Shown: positions 17,346-25,828, counted from the stretch's first letter. The stretch is DNA of 64,000 nt from Aldehydirespirator sp965248735 (GCA_965248735.1 OZ252146.1:3224001-3288000), one strand, 5' to 3'. Notes: generated by a model from the letters alone, not told the origin. A program made the numbers and translations.

Positions 17346-17720
17346 CTACGCGGCAGCCGCATCGGTCCGGGCAGGGGCGGCTGGTACAGCGGTGGTGGGC
17401 TCGGTCCTGGCGGCGAACTCGCCAGCGTCCGCATCGGTGTCGACCGCCAGCCACAGGGCGGAGCGGGCTAGGTCCGCTCGCGCGCCCGCCAGGTAGTTGG
17501 CCACGACGATCCCCTCGACCATGTCGGCCAGCACCGCCCCTCGGGGCCGGCCCTTCAGGCGGACCGACACCACCGGCGATCCGTTGCGGCGGCGGATGGA
17601 CCGGTCGAGGTCGCCGCGGGACGGCGGGCTGGCGAACACCGGCACGACCAGGCCGCGCAGGCGGGCGGCCCGGCCCAGCGAGCGCGCCGCCGAGCCGAAG
17701 TCGAGCGATGAGATTCCCAT
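17346..17720 (-). CDS. hypothetical protein (124 aa), divergent from RecB-like nuclease
   Basis: From ATG 17720 the product begins MGISSLDFGSAARSLGRAARL, contains PPSRGDLDRSIRRRNGSPVVSVRLKGRP and ends in an Ala-rich tail. A longer frame starting at 17951 would overlap the divergent nuclease gene and is rejected. No known domain is recognised. The gene is divergently arranged with the PD-(D/E)XK nuclease gene and shares its short promoter region (about 17721-17788), which suggests a shared job, possibly in DNA processing. Confidence 0.65.
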   Translation of the reverse strand: MGISSLDFGSAARSLGRAARLRGLVVPVFASPPSRGDLDRSIRRRNGSPVVSVRLKGRPRGAVLADMVEGIVVANYLAGARADLARSALWLAVDTDADAGEFAARTEPTTAVPAAPARTDAAAA

Positions 17721-17788
17721 GGGAGCTATCGTCGCGCCGGGGTATGACACGAGCCCCTCCCCACTCGCAGGAGCCAGCCCCGAGCCCC

Positions 17789-18748
17789 ATGCACGCCGAC
17801 GACTACAACCCGGCCCAGCAGGAGGTGGTGAGCCTGCTCGGAGCCCCGAAGGGGGCTCGACCCGAGTTCGAACCGGGCCTGCGCGACGAGCTGCGAGCCG
17901 GACTCGAGGACCGTCTGGAGCCGATGGTGGAGCACATCGGATCCAACGCATTCGACAACGACACCCTCTACTTGAGCAAGTTCACGCTCACGCAGGTGCT
18001 CGGATGCGAGCGGAAGTTCATGGCCGGGCGCTCCGAGCCGTTCGAATGGTCACCGCCCACCGCCCGGGGCACGGTCATGCACAAGGCGATCGAGCTGTCG
18101 GTGCACTGGCGCGGCGAGCCCTCCCCGCTGGCGCTGGTGGACGAGGCCCTGGCCAGCCTCCAGAACGCCGACAAGAGCATCGGCGACTACCTGAAATCCT
18201 GCACCGAGACCGAGCGGACCGAGCTGCGGGCCGCGGCCGGCTCGACTATGACCCAGTTCCTGGAGTGCTTCCCGCCGCTGAAGTTGGCGTGGAGGCCCAC
18301 AACCGAGAGCCCGATACGGGCCTCGCTGCACGGCGGGCTGATCGTGCTGTCGGGCAAGCCGGACCTCACGCTGGGCCAGCCCGACGGCACCGTGGCCGGC
18401 AAGGTGATCGTCGACTTCAAGACGGGCGGGTTCTCCCCCGCCCACCGCGAGGACCTCCGCTTCTATGCCCTGCTCGAGGCCCTGCGCATCCTGCCGCCCC
18501 GCCTGCTGGCCACCTACTACCTCGACCAGGGCCGCGTCCATTCCGAGGAGGTCACCCACGACCTGCTGCTGTCGGCCGCCGAGCGGGTGATCGACGGCGC
18601 ACATCGCTACGTCGAGCTGGTCTCACACCAGCGCCCGGCGACGGTGGCGCCCGGTCCAGCGTGCCGCTGGTGCCCGGTCCAGCCCGACTGCAAGGAGGGA
18701 ACCGAGTACTTGGAGGGCGCCTCCGAACGCGGCCTCGAGGATTGGTGA
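17789..18748 (+). CDS. RecB-like PD-(D/E)XK nuclease with Fe-S cysteine cluster
   Basis: This 319-residue protein has a PD-(D/E)XK nuclease core: SGKPDLTLG (Asp) followed by VIVDFKTGG (Asp and Lys), with an upstream GTVMHKAIE helix carrying the conserved His. One cysteine near the N-terminus (QVLGCERKF) and a C-terminal cluster CRWCPVQPDCKEG form the four-Cys arrangement of the Fe-S containing AddB/Cas4-type nucleases. ATG 17789 (MHADDYNP) is chosen; ATG 17744 would add 15 residues. Such stand-alone actinobacterial RecB-like proteins are probably DNA repair exonucleases. No cas genes or CRISPR array occur in this window. Confidence 0.85.
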   Translation: MHADDYNPAQQEVVSLLGAPKGARPEFEPGLRDELRAGLEDRLEPMVEHIGSNAFDNDTLYLSKFTLTQVLGCERKFMAGRSEPFEWSPPTARGTVMHKAIELSVHWRGEPSPLALVDEALASLQNADKSIGDYLKSCTETERTELRAAAGSTMTQFLECFPPLKLAWRPTTESPIRASLHGGLIVLSGKPDLTLGQPDGTVAGKVIVDFKTGGFSPAHREDLRFYALLEALRILPPRLLATYYLDQGRVHSEEVTHDLLLSAAERVIDGAHRYVELVSHQRPATVAPGPACRWCPVQPDCKEGTEYLEGASERGLEDW

Positions 18749-18849
18749 ACAGCCCTCGGGCAACGCGCCGGTGAAACCCCGCCCCGCCCGCAAAACCCTT
18801 GTGCTAGGGGCGCCACACGTCCACCACAGCAAGAATCTCGCAACGCCGG

Positions 18850-20154
18850 CTAGCCGGGCCCCTCTCCCCGGTGGCGGGGAGGCGACGGGGTGGTGGGATG
18901 GACCTCGGGCACCACCTCCGGGACGTACTCCCCCACCTCTACGTCCAGATGACGCAGCCAGCCCGAGACATGGAGCAGGGCCGTTGCGCCCAGCATCACC
19001 GCTCCGTATGCGCCGAAGGCGGGGCGGGCCCCGATCCGCTCGATCAGCTGGCCCAGCGCGAGCTGCCCGATCGGGTTCGACGACATGAGCACCATGAAGT
19101 ACAACGACAGAACCTGCGCCCGACGCTGCTCGTCCACCTGGAGCTGGACCGTGGTGTTGATCGCGCTGGCCGACGTGAGGTGGGCCGCCCCGATGAGCAC
19201 CAGCGGTGCCAGGGAAGTCGCGAACGTGGGCGCCACGGCCAGGCCCAAGATGGCGGTGCCGTACAAGACGAAAGCCGCCCTTTGAACCTGTGAACGCGGC
19301 ACGCGCGCTCCCAGCGACGCCACCACCGGTGTGGCCGCGACCGCGCCCGCACCGACCATGGTGAGCATGATCCCGAACCCGCGCGGCCCCTGATCGAACA
19401 CGTCCTCGGCGAAGACGACGGTCAGCATCTGGATCGGCACCCCGACCAACCCGATCAGCCCCCCGGCGGCAAAGGCCACCACTAGGCCGCGACGAGCGCG
19501 CACGTACCGGGCCACGGCCATCGTGTTGTGAATCAGCCGCATGTTCAAAGCCCCAACCGTCGAGGCCGTCTTGCGGGACTCGATGCGCGCCAGCGCGGCT
19601 ATGACCCCCAGGCATCCGGCCGCGCTCACCCAGAACGCGACTGCCGGACCGGCGGTAGCCACGGTGATGCCTCCCAGCATCGGACCAATCAGGCGAGAGC
19701 TGTTGAACTGAGCGGAGTTCAAGGTGACCGCGTTGAGAAGGAGATCCTTGGGCACCAAGTCGGCGACGAAGGCCTGCCAGGCGGGCAGGTTGAGGCCCCC
19801 AGTCAGCCCCGACGCCGCGGCCAGAGCGACATAGGCGGCCGGTGACCTGACTCCCTGCATCCAGGCCAGCGCCATGACCGCCGCCACCGCGCCCATCAGG
19901 GACTGTGAGACCATTAGCAGCTTGCGCCTCGGGTCGTGGTCGGCCAGCACGCCCGATAGCGGAGCGACCAGGGCCATGGACGCAAATTGCGCGAATCCAG
20001 CGAAGCCGACCCAGCCCGGGCTGTGGGTCAGGTCCCAGATCACCACGGGCAGGGCCACGTACTGGAAGAAGCGGGCCGCACTGGACACGAACCCGCCGAA
20101 CCAGAAGTAGCGGAAGTTGCGATGCCCGAACGAGGCGAACGCCGTCGACGGCAT
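18850..20154 (-). CDS. MFS transporter (EntS/DHA3-like exporter)
   Basis: This 434-residue permease has about 12 hydrophobic helices and begins MPSTAFASFGHRNFRYFWFG, the standard N-terminus of the MFS_3/enterobactin-exporter-like group. The inter-helix loop VLADHDPRRKLLMVSQ is the MFS motif A after helix 2. ATG 20154 is preferred to 20196, which would overlap the start of the divergent crotonase gene. The substrate is unknown; relatives export siderophores, macrolides or other small molecules. The C-terminal tail is hydrophilic and proline-rich. Confidence 0.85.
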   Translation of the reverse strand: MPSTAFASFGHRNFRYFWFGGFVSSAARFFQYVALPVVIWDLTHSPGWVGFAGFAQFASMALVAPLSGVLADHDPRRKLLMVSQSLMGAVAAVMALAWMQGVRSPAAYVALAAASGLTGGLNLPAWQAFVADLVPKDLLLNAVTLNSAQFNSSRLIGPMLGGITVATAGPAVAFWVSAAGCLGVIAALARIESRKTASTVGALNMRLIHNTMAVARYVRARRGLVVAFAAGGLIGLVGVPIQMLTVVFAEDVFDQGPRGFGIMLTMVGAGAVAATPVVASLGARVPRSQVQRAAFVLYGTAILGLAVAPTFATSLAPLVLIGAAHLTSASAINTTVQLQVDEQRRAQVLSLYFMVLMSSNPIGQLALGQLIERIGARPAFGAYGAVMLGATALLHVSGWLRHLDVEVGEYVPEVVPEVHPTTPSPPRHRGEGPG

Positions 20155-20194
20155 CGGAGCACCGTACCGCCCTCGCCGCGCCATACTGCGGACC

Positions 20195-20956
20195 ATGGCC
20201 TACGTGATGATCGACACCTCTGACGGCGTGGCGCAGCTCACGCTCAACGATCCCGGCAAACGCAACGCGGTCAACCAAACCATGAACGACGAGATCTGCG
20301 CGGCTCTCGACGAGCTCGAGCCCGACCCCGCTATCGGAGCTCTGGTCGTGACCGGCGCGGGCAAGGGATTCTGCGCGGGAGCCGACCTCGACGACCTGCT
20401 CGCCGCGGAGTCCACCGGCATAACCCGCATCTACGAAGGATTCCTGCGAGTGGCCCACTCGCCACTGGCCACCGTCGCCGCAGTGAACGGCGCCGCGGTG
20501 GGGGCCGGCATGAACATGGTGCTGGCCTGCGACATCGTGCTGGCGGGGCGCCGCTGGGCCCGCTTCGACTCACGGTTCCTGCAGATCGGCCTGCATCCCG
20601 GCGGAGGCCACACATGGCGCCTGAAGCACGTGACCAACCGCACCACCACCATGGCGATGGTGATCTTCGGCGAGGTGCTGTCCGCTGAGGACGCCCACCG
20701 CACCGGGCTGGCCTGGCAGGTCGTCGACGACGACGGCCTGCTCGACCGGGCCCACGAGCTGGCCGCCCGGGCCGCGGCCCAGCCCAAAGATCTGGTGGCC
20801 CGGACCAAGGCGACGATCCTGTCGCTGGACGAGGTGACCGACTCCGCGGCGGCCATCGACCGCGAGCTGCACCCCCAGCTGTGGTCCATGGGACAGCCCG
20901 CCTTCAAGGATCTCGTGCGCAGGCTGCAGTCGCAGATCAGCGCCAAGCCCTCATAG
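20195..20956 (+). CDS. enoyl-CoA hydratase/isomerase (crotonase) family protein
   Basis: This 253-residue crotonase-fold enzyme acts on enoyl-CoA or related thioesters. It has the oxyanion-hole motif GKGFCAGADLDDL (about 58-70), then VNGAAVGAGMNMVLACD (about 98-114) and the second active-site strand FLQIGLHPGGGHTW. At the position where hydratases usually have the first catalytic Glu the sequence reads HPGGG, a variant common among uncharacterised crotonases, so the exact reaction is open. ATG 20195 (MAYVMI) fits the family length; an upstream frame to 20117 is not needed. Confidence 0.87.
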   Translation: MAYVMIDTSDGVAQLTLNDPGKRNAVNQTMNDEICAALDELEPDPAIGALVVTGAGKGFCAGADLDDLLAAESTGITRIYEGFLRVAHSPLATVAAVNGAAVGAGMNMVLACDIVLAGRRWARFDSRFLQIGLHPGGGHTWRLKHVTNRTTTMAMVIFGEVLSAEDAHRTGLAWQVVDDDGLLDRAHELAARAAAQPKDLVARTKATILSLDEVTDSAAAIDRELHPQLWSMGQPAFKDLVRRLQSQISAKPS

Positions 20957-21002
20957 CCAGGCACAACAGGCACATAGCAGGCACCGCGCTCATGTAGCGT
21001 CG

Positions 21003-21256
21003 GTGGTCCCGCTGGGAGGCCCGGCGGCGCCGTTCCGGGGCGCGGTCAACGTGCCCGTGGCGGTCGGTGACCGGATGGCGGCGGGCGACACGGTCGCGGT
21101 GATCGAAGCCATGAAGATGGAGTCGTCGATCTCGGCGCCGGTGGAGGCACGGTGGAGTCGATCGCGGCCGCGCCCGGCGGGCTGCTCGAGCCCGGCGACC
21201 TGATTCTGGAGATCCGCCCCGCGGGCCGCTCGGCCAGCCCCGAGACCGAGCGCTGA
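21003..21256 (+). pseudogene. remnant of a biotin carboxyl carrier domain
   Basis: One frame encodes VPVAVGDRMAAGDTVAVIEAMKMES, the biotinyl domain with the biotinylated Lys in AMKM, then loses sense after APVEA. A second frame from about 21152 continues the fold (TVESIAAAPGGLLEPGDLI) to TGA 21254-21256. The two halves join by a one-base shift. No biotin carboxylase or transcarboxylase sequence precedes it, so this looks like the decayed tail of a pyruvate or acyl-CoA carboxylase gene. The last 27 bases recur imperfectly at about 21289-21315. Confidence 0.8.
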
Positions 21257-21277
21257 GAGCCCCTTAGAACGAACGAT

Positions 21278-21922
21278 CTAGCCGCCCCGCGACCAGCCCC
21301 GAGACCGGGCGCTGGGCCCGGCCACCGGCAGGGGCGCGATCCATTCGGCGACCAGGTCCGGGGCGCGCACCCTCCATTCCTCCTCGGTGATGGCGAAGCG
21401 GCTGTGGTCCTCCCAGACCCCGTTGATCTCCACGTAGCGTTCGGCCATACCCTCGTACCTGAGCCCGAGCTTCTCCACCACTCGCAGGCTGGCCGAGTTG
21501 CGGGGCACGATGGCCACTTGCAGCCGGTGCAGCCGTAGCTCCTCGAACGCGAAGCGGGCCGCCACGACGAGAGCCTCCGGGGTGTAGCCGTCGCCGGCGA
21601 CGGCCTCGTCGATCCAGTAGCCGACGTAGCACGACTGGAACGGCCCGCGCTGGATCGAGGACAGGTTCATCTCGCCCCGGAAGCAATCGTTGACGAACAC
21701 TCCGAACCCGTAGCCGGTCCCCTGCTGGCGCTCGCGCCGGCGGGCTGCGCAACGGTCGGCGAACGCCCGGGGATCCTCCGCGGTGTCGGGCCGTCCCGGC
21801 ATGGCCTGGGGCTCCCATTTCTTCAGGCGGACGCGGTTGCGACGGCGAACCTCCTGCCACGAACCGAAGTCGTTGCGTGTCAGGGGCCGCAGCAGCACTC
21901 GCCGTCCCAGCAGGGTGCTCAC
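21278..21922 (-). CDS. GNAT N-acetyltransferase (RimJ/RimL-like)
   Basis: This 214-residue acetyltransferase has the RimJ/RimL order: LLGRRVLLRPLTRNDFGSW at the start, then YWIDEAVAGDGYTPEAL (the acetyl-CoA binding loop region), and VPRNSASLRVVEKLGLRYEG, the conserved motif B. The family acetylates protein N-termini, for example of ribosomal proteins, or small molecules. It is convergent with the biotin-domain remnant. The last residues (GPSARSRGWSRGG) overlap a short repeat and may be a recent extension. Confidence 0.88.
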   Translation of the reverse strand: MSTLLGRRVLLRPLTRNDFGSWQEVRRRNRVRLKKWEPQAMPGRPDTAEDPRAFADRCAARRRERQQGTGYGFGVFVNDCFRGEMNLSSIQRGPFQSCYVGYWIDEAVAGDGYTPEALVVAARFAFEELRLHRLQVAIVPRNSASLRVVEKLGLRYEGMAERYVEINGVWEDHSRFAITEEEWRVRAPDLVAEWIAPLPVAGPSARSRGWSRGG

Positions 21923-22087
21923 GGCCGCGCACTCTAGCCTTCGACGAGCAGCGACAAGGCCCGCGCCGCCCCTCAGGCTTCGAGCAGCAACAAGGCCCGC
22001 TCGGGCCTACTCGACCGAAATCAGTAGAGAAACTCGTCATATAGGAGCAATATTCGTGCAGATTTGAGGCGAGCTTGACATAGGGCT

Positions 22088-22166
22088 ACTCACGGGCCGC
22101 TCGGGCCACGGCCTCGCTCAGCGCATTGCAAGATCCTCGAGAACCGCGGCCTATCCGCGCCGCCCC
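22088..22166. mobile_element. MITE-like element, truncated copy C
   Basis: The right half of the element family (CACGGGCCGCTCGGGCCACGG through CCTATCCGCGCCGCCCC) is present and ends at 22166; the left half is missing. The right end directly abuts TCA 22167-22169, which is the stop codon of the ppx gene read on the minus strand. The upstream 22020-22085 stretch is locally AT-rich and unassigned. Confidence 0.75.
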
Positions 22167-23084
22167 TCAGGCTTCGAGCAGCGATAGGGCCAGGCCGTCG
22201 AGCAGGTCCGACTCCGAGACCAGGCACTCGTCGAAGTCGAAGTACCGCATGATCCTCACCAGGATGCACACTCCGGCCACGATCACGTCGGCCCGTCCGG
22301 GGTGCAGCCCGGGGTTGTGGACCCGATCGGCCAGCGCCTCGCTGGCCAGTGTGCGGAATACGTCCTCGGCCGCGTCCTTCGACAGCCTGAAGTGGTGGAC
22401 CCGATCCCGGTCGTAGGTGGCGAGCCCCAACTCCACCGCGGCGACGGTGGTGATGGTCCCGGCCACGCCCACCAGTCGGCAGTCGCCGCCGAGGGCCGGA
22501 ATGGCCCGCACCGCGTCGTCGAGGTGCAGTTCGGTGACCGTCAGGCACGCTGACAGCTCCTCGGGCCGTGGCGGGTCGTGATGGATGTACTTCTCGGAGA
22601 GGCGCACGCTGCCGATGTCGAGCGACAGGGCATCGGTGCAGTGCTGCGCCCCGAAGGACAGCTCCGTGGACCCACCACCGATGTCGACCACCAGGAAGGG
22701 TCCCTCGGCCGCGTCCAGCTCGCTGACCGCGCCCCGGAAGGACAGATTGGCCTCCTGGTGCCCCGACAGGACCTCCGGCGCGGCTCCCAGGATCGACTCG
22801 GCCGGCTGGAGGAACTCCGACCGGTTGGCGGCGTCGCGCACCGCGGAGGTGGCGATGACCCTGATAGCCGAGGGGCGGTGGCGGTCGATGGCCTTCCGGT
22901 AGTGGAGCAGGCACTCCAGGGTGCACTCGACAGCGGCAGGGTCGAGGCGGCCGGTGGCGTCCACGCCCCGGCCGAGGCGGGTTATCTCAGAGCGCCTCTC
23001 GGCGGCGGGACCCTGCCCGTCGCTGATCAGGAGCCGGGTGGTGTTGGTGCCGCAGTCCACCACGGCCACCGGATCGCGGGTCAC
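22167..23084 (-). CDS. Ppx/GppA family phosphatase
   Basis: This 305-residue ASKHA-fold enzyme hydrolyses polyphosphate and/or pppGpp. Motifs: VAVVDCGTNTTRLLI (phosphate 1 loop, about 6-20), RVIATSAVRDAANR, VVDIGGGSTELSFG (phosphate 2 loop) and VGVAGTITTVAA. The length matches the short actinobacterial Ppx type. Its start overlaps the stop of the DUF501 gene by four bases (ATGA), so the two are co-translated. The stop codon coincides with the end of a MITE-like element. Confidence 0.92.
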   Translation of the reverse strand: MTRDPVAVVDCGTNTTRLLISDGQGPAAERRSEITRLGRGVDATGRLDPAAVECTLECLLHYRKAIDRHRPSAIRVIATSAVRDAANRSEFLQPAESILGAAPEVLSGHQEANLSFRGAVSELDAAEGPFLVVDIGGGSTELSFGAQHCTDALSLDIGSVRLSEKYIHHDPPRPEELSACLTVTELHLDDAVRAIPALGGDCRLVGVAGTITTVAAVELGLATYDRDRVHHFRLSKDAAEDVFRTLASEALADRVHNPGLHPGRADVIVAGVCILVRIMRYFDFDECLVSESDLLDGLALSLLEA

Positions 23085-23611
23085 GCCACCCTCCGCAGGG
23101 AGGCGGCCGCGCCCGGACCAAGGCGCTCAGCGACCCAGCGCCCGACCGGGTCGTCGCCACCGGCGAGGTGCCAGGCGTAGTGGGCGTGGAGGCACTTCAC
23201 GCCCCGGCGGGTGCCGCCCACACCGGCCGAGGGCCTGGGCCCCTGGTGGCCGTCGGGGATGGCGGCGTCGCGCTCGGCCGCGTATCGCGTGTGGGCCTCG
23301 GCCAGGTTCTCGGCGTCCACGGCCGCCTCCGCGGCGCGCACGCCGCCCTCTGACTCCAAGCGGCCGACCAGGCGGCGCAGCCGCTCCTCCACCAGCCAGT
23401 AGCGGGTGGGCATGGGCCGCCCGTCGTAAAGGATGGGGGCGTTGCGGATGACCGCGGGCCCGCCCAAGCCGTCCCGCACCACCACCTCGAAGTCACCGGC
23501 TGGCTCGCGGCCCAACAGCAGCGCCACCTTCGTGAAGTCGTCCTGGCTGCAGCCCGGTGCCGCCGCGACAGGCGATGCCCTGCCCGTGGCGTGATCGAAG
23601 CGGCCTGTCAC
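23081..23611 (-). CDS. DUF501 family protein
   Basis: This 176-residue protein carries the DUF501 signature stretch: LGREPAGDFEVVVR, GGPAVIRNAPILYDGRPMPTRYWLV, and a C-terminal GGTRRGVKCLHAHYAWHLAGGDDPVG with Cys and two His that look like a metal site. The function is unknown. In actinobacteria it normally lies in the order eno-ftsB-DUF501-ppx; here DUF501-ppx are separated from eno-ftsB by about 7 kb, which indicates a local rearrangement or insertion. Confidence 0.88.
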   Translation of the reverse strand: MTGRFDHATGRASPVAAAPGCSQDDFTKVALLLGREPAGDFEVVVRDGLGGPAVIRNAPILYDGRPMPTRYWLVEERLRRLVGRLESEGGVRAAEAAVDAENLAEAHTRYAAERDAAIPDGHQGPRPSAGVGGTRRGVKCLHAHYAWHLAGGDDPVGRWVAERLGPGAAASLRRVA

Positions 23612-23616
23612 CGCGT

Positions 23617-24291
23617 CTAGGCGGCGAGGGCGATGATGACCACGACCAGCACCACAATGACGGCCAGGATCACCGGCACCAGTCGCTTCAGCACCGGTGC
23701 CCCGGCCACGCTGAGCAGGTCGACCGCCTCAACTTCGTCGGCGGTCGCGGCGTCTGGAGCCGGCGTCTCGGTGGCACTCCCCTCGTCGGACTCATCCGCT
23801 TCGGCTGGTGAGTCCGAGGCCGCCGGGGACTCGCCCGAGACGACGTCGGCCGCGACCAGATCGGCGAGATTGTCGGCGAACTGCCCCATCAGCTTGCGGC
23901 TGACGTCGGCCAGCACCCCTCGGCCGAACTGCGCGACCTTGCCCGTGATGGTCAGGTTGGTATGGACGCTAACCATCGTGGCGTCGTCGCTCACAGCCTC
24001 GAGCGCCACCGTGATCTCGGCCGACGCGTTGCCGGCGCCGCGGGTGTCGCGCCCGCTGGCCGACATCAGCAGCCGGTGGGCGTCGTCGTCGCGCTCGGTG
24101 AACGAGGCCTTGCCCTTGTACTGGGAGCTGATGGGTCCGACCTTGACCTTGACCAGGCCCTCGAAGGCATCGCCGTCGCGGCCGGTGATCTGCGCGCCGG
24201 GCAGGCACGGAGCGATCCGCTCCACGTCGGTGAGGACATCCCACACCGCGTCGATCCCGTGGGCCACCTCGAAAGAGTCATTCAGTTCCAT
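23617..24291 (-). CDS. CoxG-like SRPBCC protein with C-terminal membrane anchor
   Basis: This 224-residue protein has an SRPBCC domain of the CoxG (carbon monoxide dehydrogenase subunit G) type: FEVAHGIDAVWDVLTDVERI, CLPGAQITG, GLVKVKVGPISSQYKG, and TITGKVAQFGRGVLADVSRKL. A Ser/Glu/Asp-rich linker (about 155-195) leads to a final hydrophobic segment (VLKRLVPVILAVIVVLVVVI) that probably anchors it in the membrane. CoxG helps recruit maturation factors for molybdenum hydroxylases. ATG 24291 is set by the domain start. It overlaps the upstream mocA-like gene by 10 bases. Confidence 0.88.
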   Translation of the reverse strand: MELNDSFEVAHGIDAVWDVLTDVERIAPCLPGAQITGRDGDAFEGLVKVKVGPISSQYKGKASFTERDDDAHRLLMSASGRDTRGAGNASAEITVALEAVSDDATMVSVHTNLTITGKVAQFGRGVLADVSRKLMGQFADNLADLVAADVVSGESPAASDSPAEADESDEGSATETPAPDAATADEVEAVDLLSVAGAPVLKRLVPVILAVIVVLVVVIIALAA

Positions 24292-24869
24292 TTGTGCAGG
24301 TCCTCCAGGGTGTCGATGTCGTCGGGGTTCCCCTCGCAGGGTATCGCCCGCACCAGCTCCGGGCGGCGGCGCATCAGCACCCGCCCGCCCTCGTCGCCGG
24401 TGAGGGGCAGGTAGCTCCACAGCGCGGCGCCGATCCGGACCGGGGGACGGCGGGCGCCGCCGAAGTCGGCCACCGCGAGGTCACAGTCGGCGCTGGCCAC
24501 CGCGGCCCAGGCCGAGGCGGGCACCCCGGGCTGGTCACCGCATCCGAACACGACGGCCCGGTGCCCACGCGAGCCCGCATAGTTCACCGCCGCGGCCATC
24601 GACGTGGCCTGGCCCTGCTCCCAGGCCTCGTTTTGCAGCACGGTGACCTCTTCGGGCAGCACCTCCAGCAAGTCAACCGCCCCCATCACCACGATGGTCT
24701 CGTCGAGATCGGCGGCCAGAGCCGCGTCCACGGCCAGACGCACCACCGGCACGCCCCCCACCTCGCACAGCAGCTTGTGGCGGTCGCCCGCGAACCGAAC
24801 GCCGGCTCCCGCGGCCAGCACCACCGCAGCCACTCCCAGCCGTGGACCCTCGCTGTGATCCTCAATCAC
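24282..24869 (-). CDS. MocA/MobA-like nucleotidyltransferase (molybdenum cofactor)
   Basis: This 195-residue MobA-like NTP transferase probably makes the dinucleotide form of molybdopterin (CTP transfer, MocA type). The nucleotide-binding motif VVLAAGAGVRFAGDRHKLL is present, followed by GVPVVRLAVDAAL, WEQGQATSMAAAV and FGCGDQPGVPASAW. GTG 24869 was chosen as the start nearest the domain; ATG 25016 would add 49 residues without family similarity. Adjacency to CoxG and, further on, XdhC supports a role in molybdenum hydroxylase assembly. Confidence 0.85.
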   Translation of the reverse strand: MIEDHSEGPRLGVAAVVLAAGAGVRFAGDRHKLLCEVGGVPVVRLAVDAALAADLDETIVVMGAVDLLEVLPEEVTVLQNEAWEQGQATSMAAAVNYAGSRGHRAVVFGCGDQPGVPASAWAAVASADCDLAVADFGGARRPPVRIGAALWSYLPLTGDEGGRVLMRRRPELVRAIPCEGNPDDIDTLEDLHKWN

Positions 24870-24886
24870 CGCTCCAGTCTGCCCGC

Positions 24887-24994
24887 TCAAGGCGACGATT
24901 TGCTTCGGGCGGCGTTCAGGAACGCGGCCATGTTGTCGTTGGGGGCCAGCTCCGTGAGGAACCCAAGTTCGTCGAACCCCTCGGCCTGCCAGCG
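24887..24994 (-). pseudogene. C-terminal fragment of an unidentified gene at island edge
   Basis: Read on the minus strand, 35 sensible codons (WQAEGFDELGFLTELAPNDN, then MAAFLNAARSKSS) end at TGA 24887-24889. Upstream the frame is cut by the AT-richer, palindromic sequence that begins near 24995, so the rest of the gene is missing. I do not recognise the family. Confidence 0.5.
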
Positions 24995-25056
24995 TCTGCC
25001 AGCATTTGGCAGACACCTGCCAGCATTTTGGCAGGCATCAAGCCGATTTGGCAGAC
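24988..25056. repeat. cluster of TGCCAGCATTTGGCA palindromes at island boundary
   Basis: Within 70 bases there are two near-identical palindromes, TGCCAGCATTTGGCA and TGCCAGCATTTTGGCA, and a third half (GATTTGGCAGACA). They mark the sudden drop in GC content and lie upstream of the metzincin gene. They could be operator sites or a recombination junction. The rest of the 24870-25230 gap holds no gene beyond the remnant above. Confidence 0.7.
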
Positions 25057-25230
25057 ATACACAGGAGAAAGCGTGGTAGTTCTGTACTCAGCATCATCAC
25101 AATGAGCATTAGTCGACCCTCGGTCAACCTTGGGAGGCACAGTAGGAAAAAGACGAAGGCAATGGACACAAGGCTACGTCCAGCGACAGCATCAGACACT
25201 CTTGCATGACTTGAAAGCGGAGGAACGCAC

Positions 25231-25827
25231 ATGAATATGCCCATATCAAATCGAAGGATTCTACGCCGAATGCTTGCCACTCTAGCACTCGCATCGTTAG
25301 CAATCTGGTCACTTCCAGTGCCAGCAAGCGCGAGCAACTTCGGGCCATATTACGCAGACAACTCCGATCACTACTATGCGTATATTGGTTTACAAAGCTA
25401 CACTATTGTCGCGTCTGATTGGGGAAGGAATCGCATTGACGCTACCAACATGCAAACTTACGATGATGGAGGCTGCACAATTACTTTCCCTCACAGTGGC
25501 AGTACGGACGTCTGCGTGTACGACAGTGACTACACGGGTCCGGCCTGGGATGGTGTGTATGGAAAGTTCGACTGTAGAAGTGTAGTGATTGGAACCAACA
25601 AGTGTGATTCGTTCCGCATAAGGTACGACACCGGTAATCTCTCTACCTATAGCAACAACTGGCTGAAGCGTGCTGGGTGCCACGAATGGGGGCATACGAC
25701 GGGATTAGAACACTTCAACGAAGTTGGCGGTGACTATTCGTGTATGTGGAGCGAGATCAACTACGCCTACCAGAGCACATACCTGGCAGGACACGACAAC
25801 GACCACATCAACGAGAGGTACGAGTAA
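25231..25827 (+). CDS. secreted metzincin-type zinc metallopeptidase
   Basis: This 198-residue protein has a signal peptide (basic start, hydrophobic core LATLALASLAIWSL, cleavage near PASAS-N at about 35). The zinc motif HEWGHTTGLEH (151-161) is a full HExxHxxGxxH, and YSCM with Met172 fits the Met-turn of metzincins. Six cysteines (82, 95, 115, 125, 150, 171) could form disulfides. The predicted mature protein is small (about 160 residues), close to a bare catalytic domain. GGAGG precedes the start. Base composition is clearly AT-richer than the rest of the window. The gene is followed after one base by a lipoprotein gene. Substrate unknown; a role in secretion or attack is speculation. Confidence 0.85.
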   Translation: MNMPISNRRILRRMLATLALASLAIWSLPVPASASNFGPYYADNSDHYYAYIGLQSYTIVASDWGRNRIDATNMQTYDDGGCTITFPHSGSTDVCVYDSDYTGPAWDGVYGKFDCRSVVIGTNKCDSFRIRYDTGNLSTYSNNWLKRAGCHEWGHTTGLEHFNEVGGDYSCMWSEINYAYQSTYLAGHDNDHINERYE

Positions 25828-25828
25828 C

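Noticed and set aside
17789..18748. Cas4
   Set aside because: It has the nuclease and Fe-S cysteines shared with Cas4, but is longer and lies far from any array or cas gene; a RecB-like repair nuclease is simpler.
25038..25348. Minus-strand frames opposite the metzincin leader
   Set aside because: No ribosome binding site and no domain; the plus-strand gene has a signal peptide and a clear catalytic motif.
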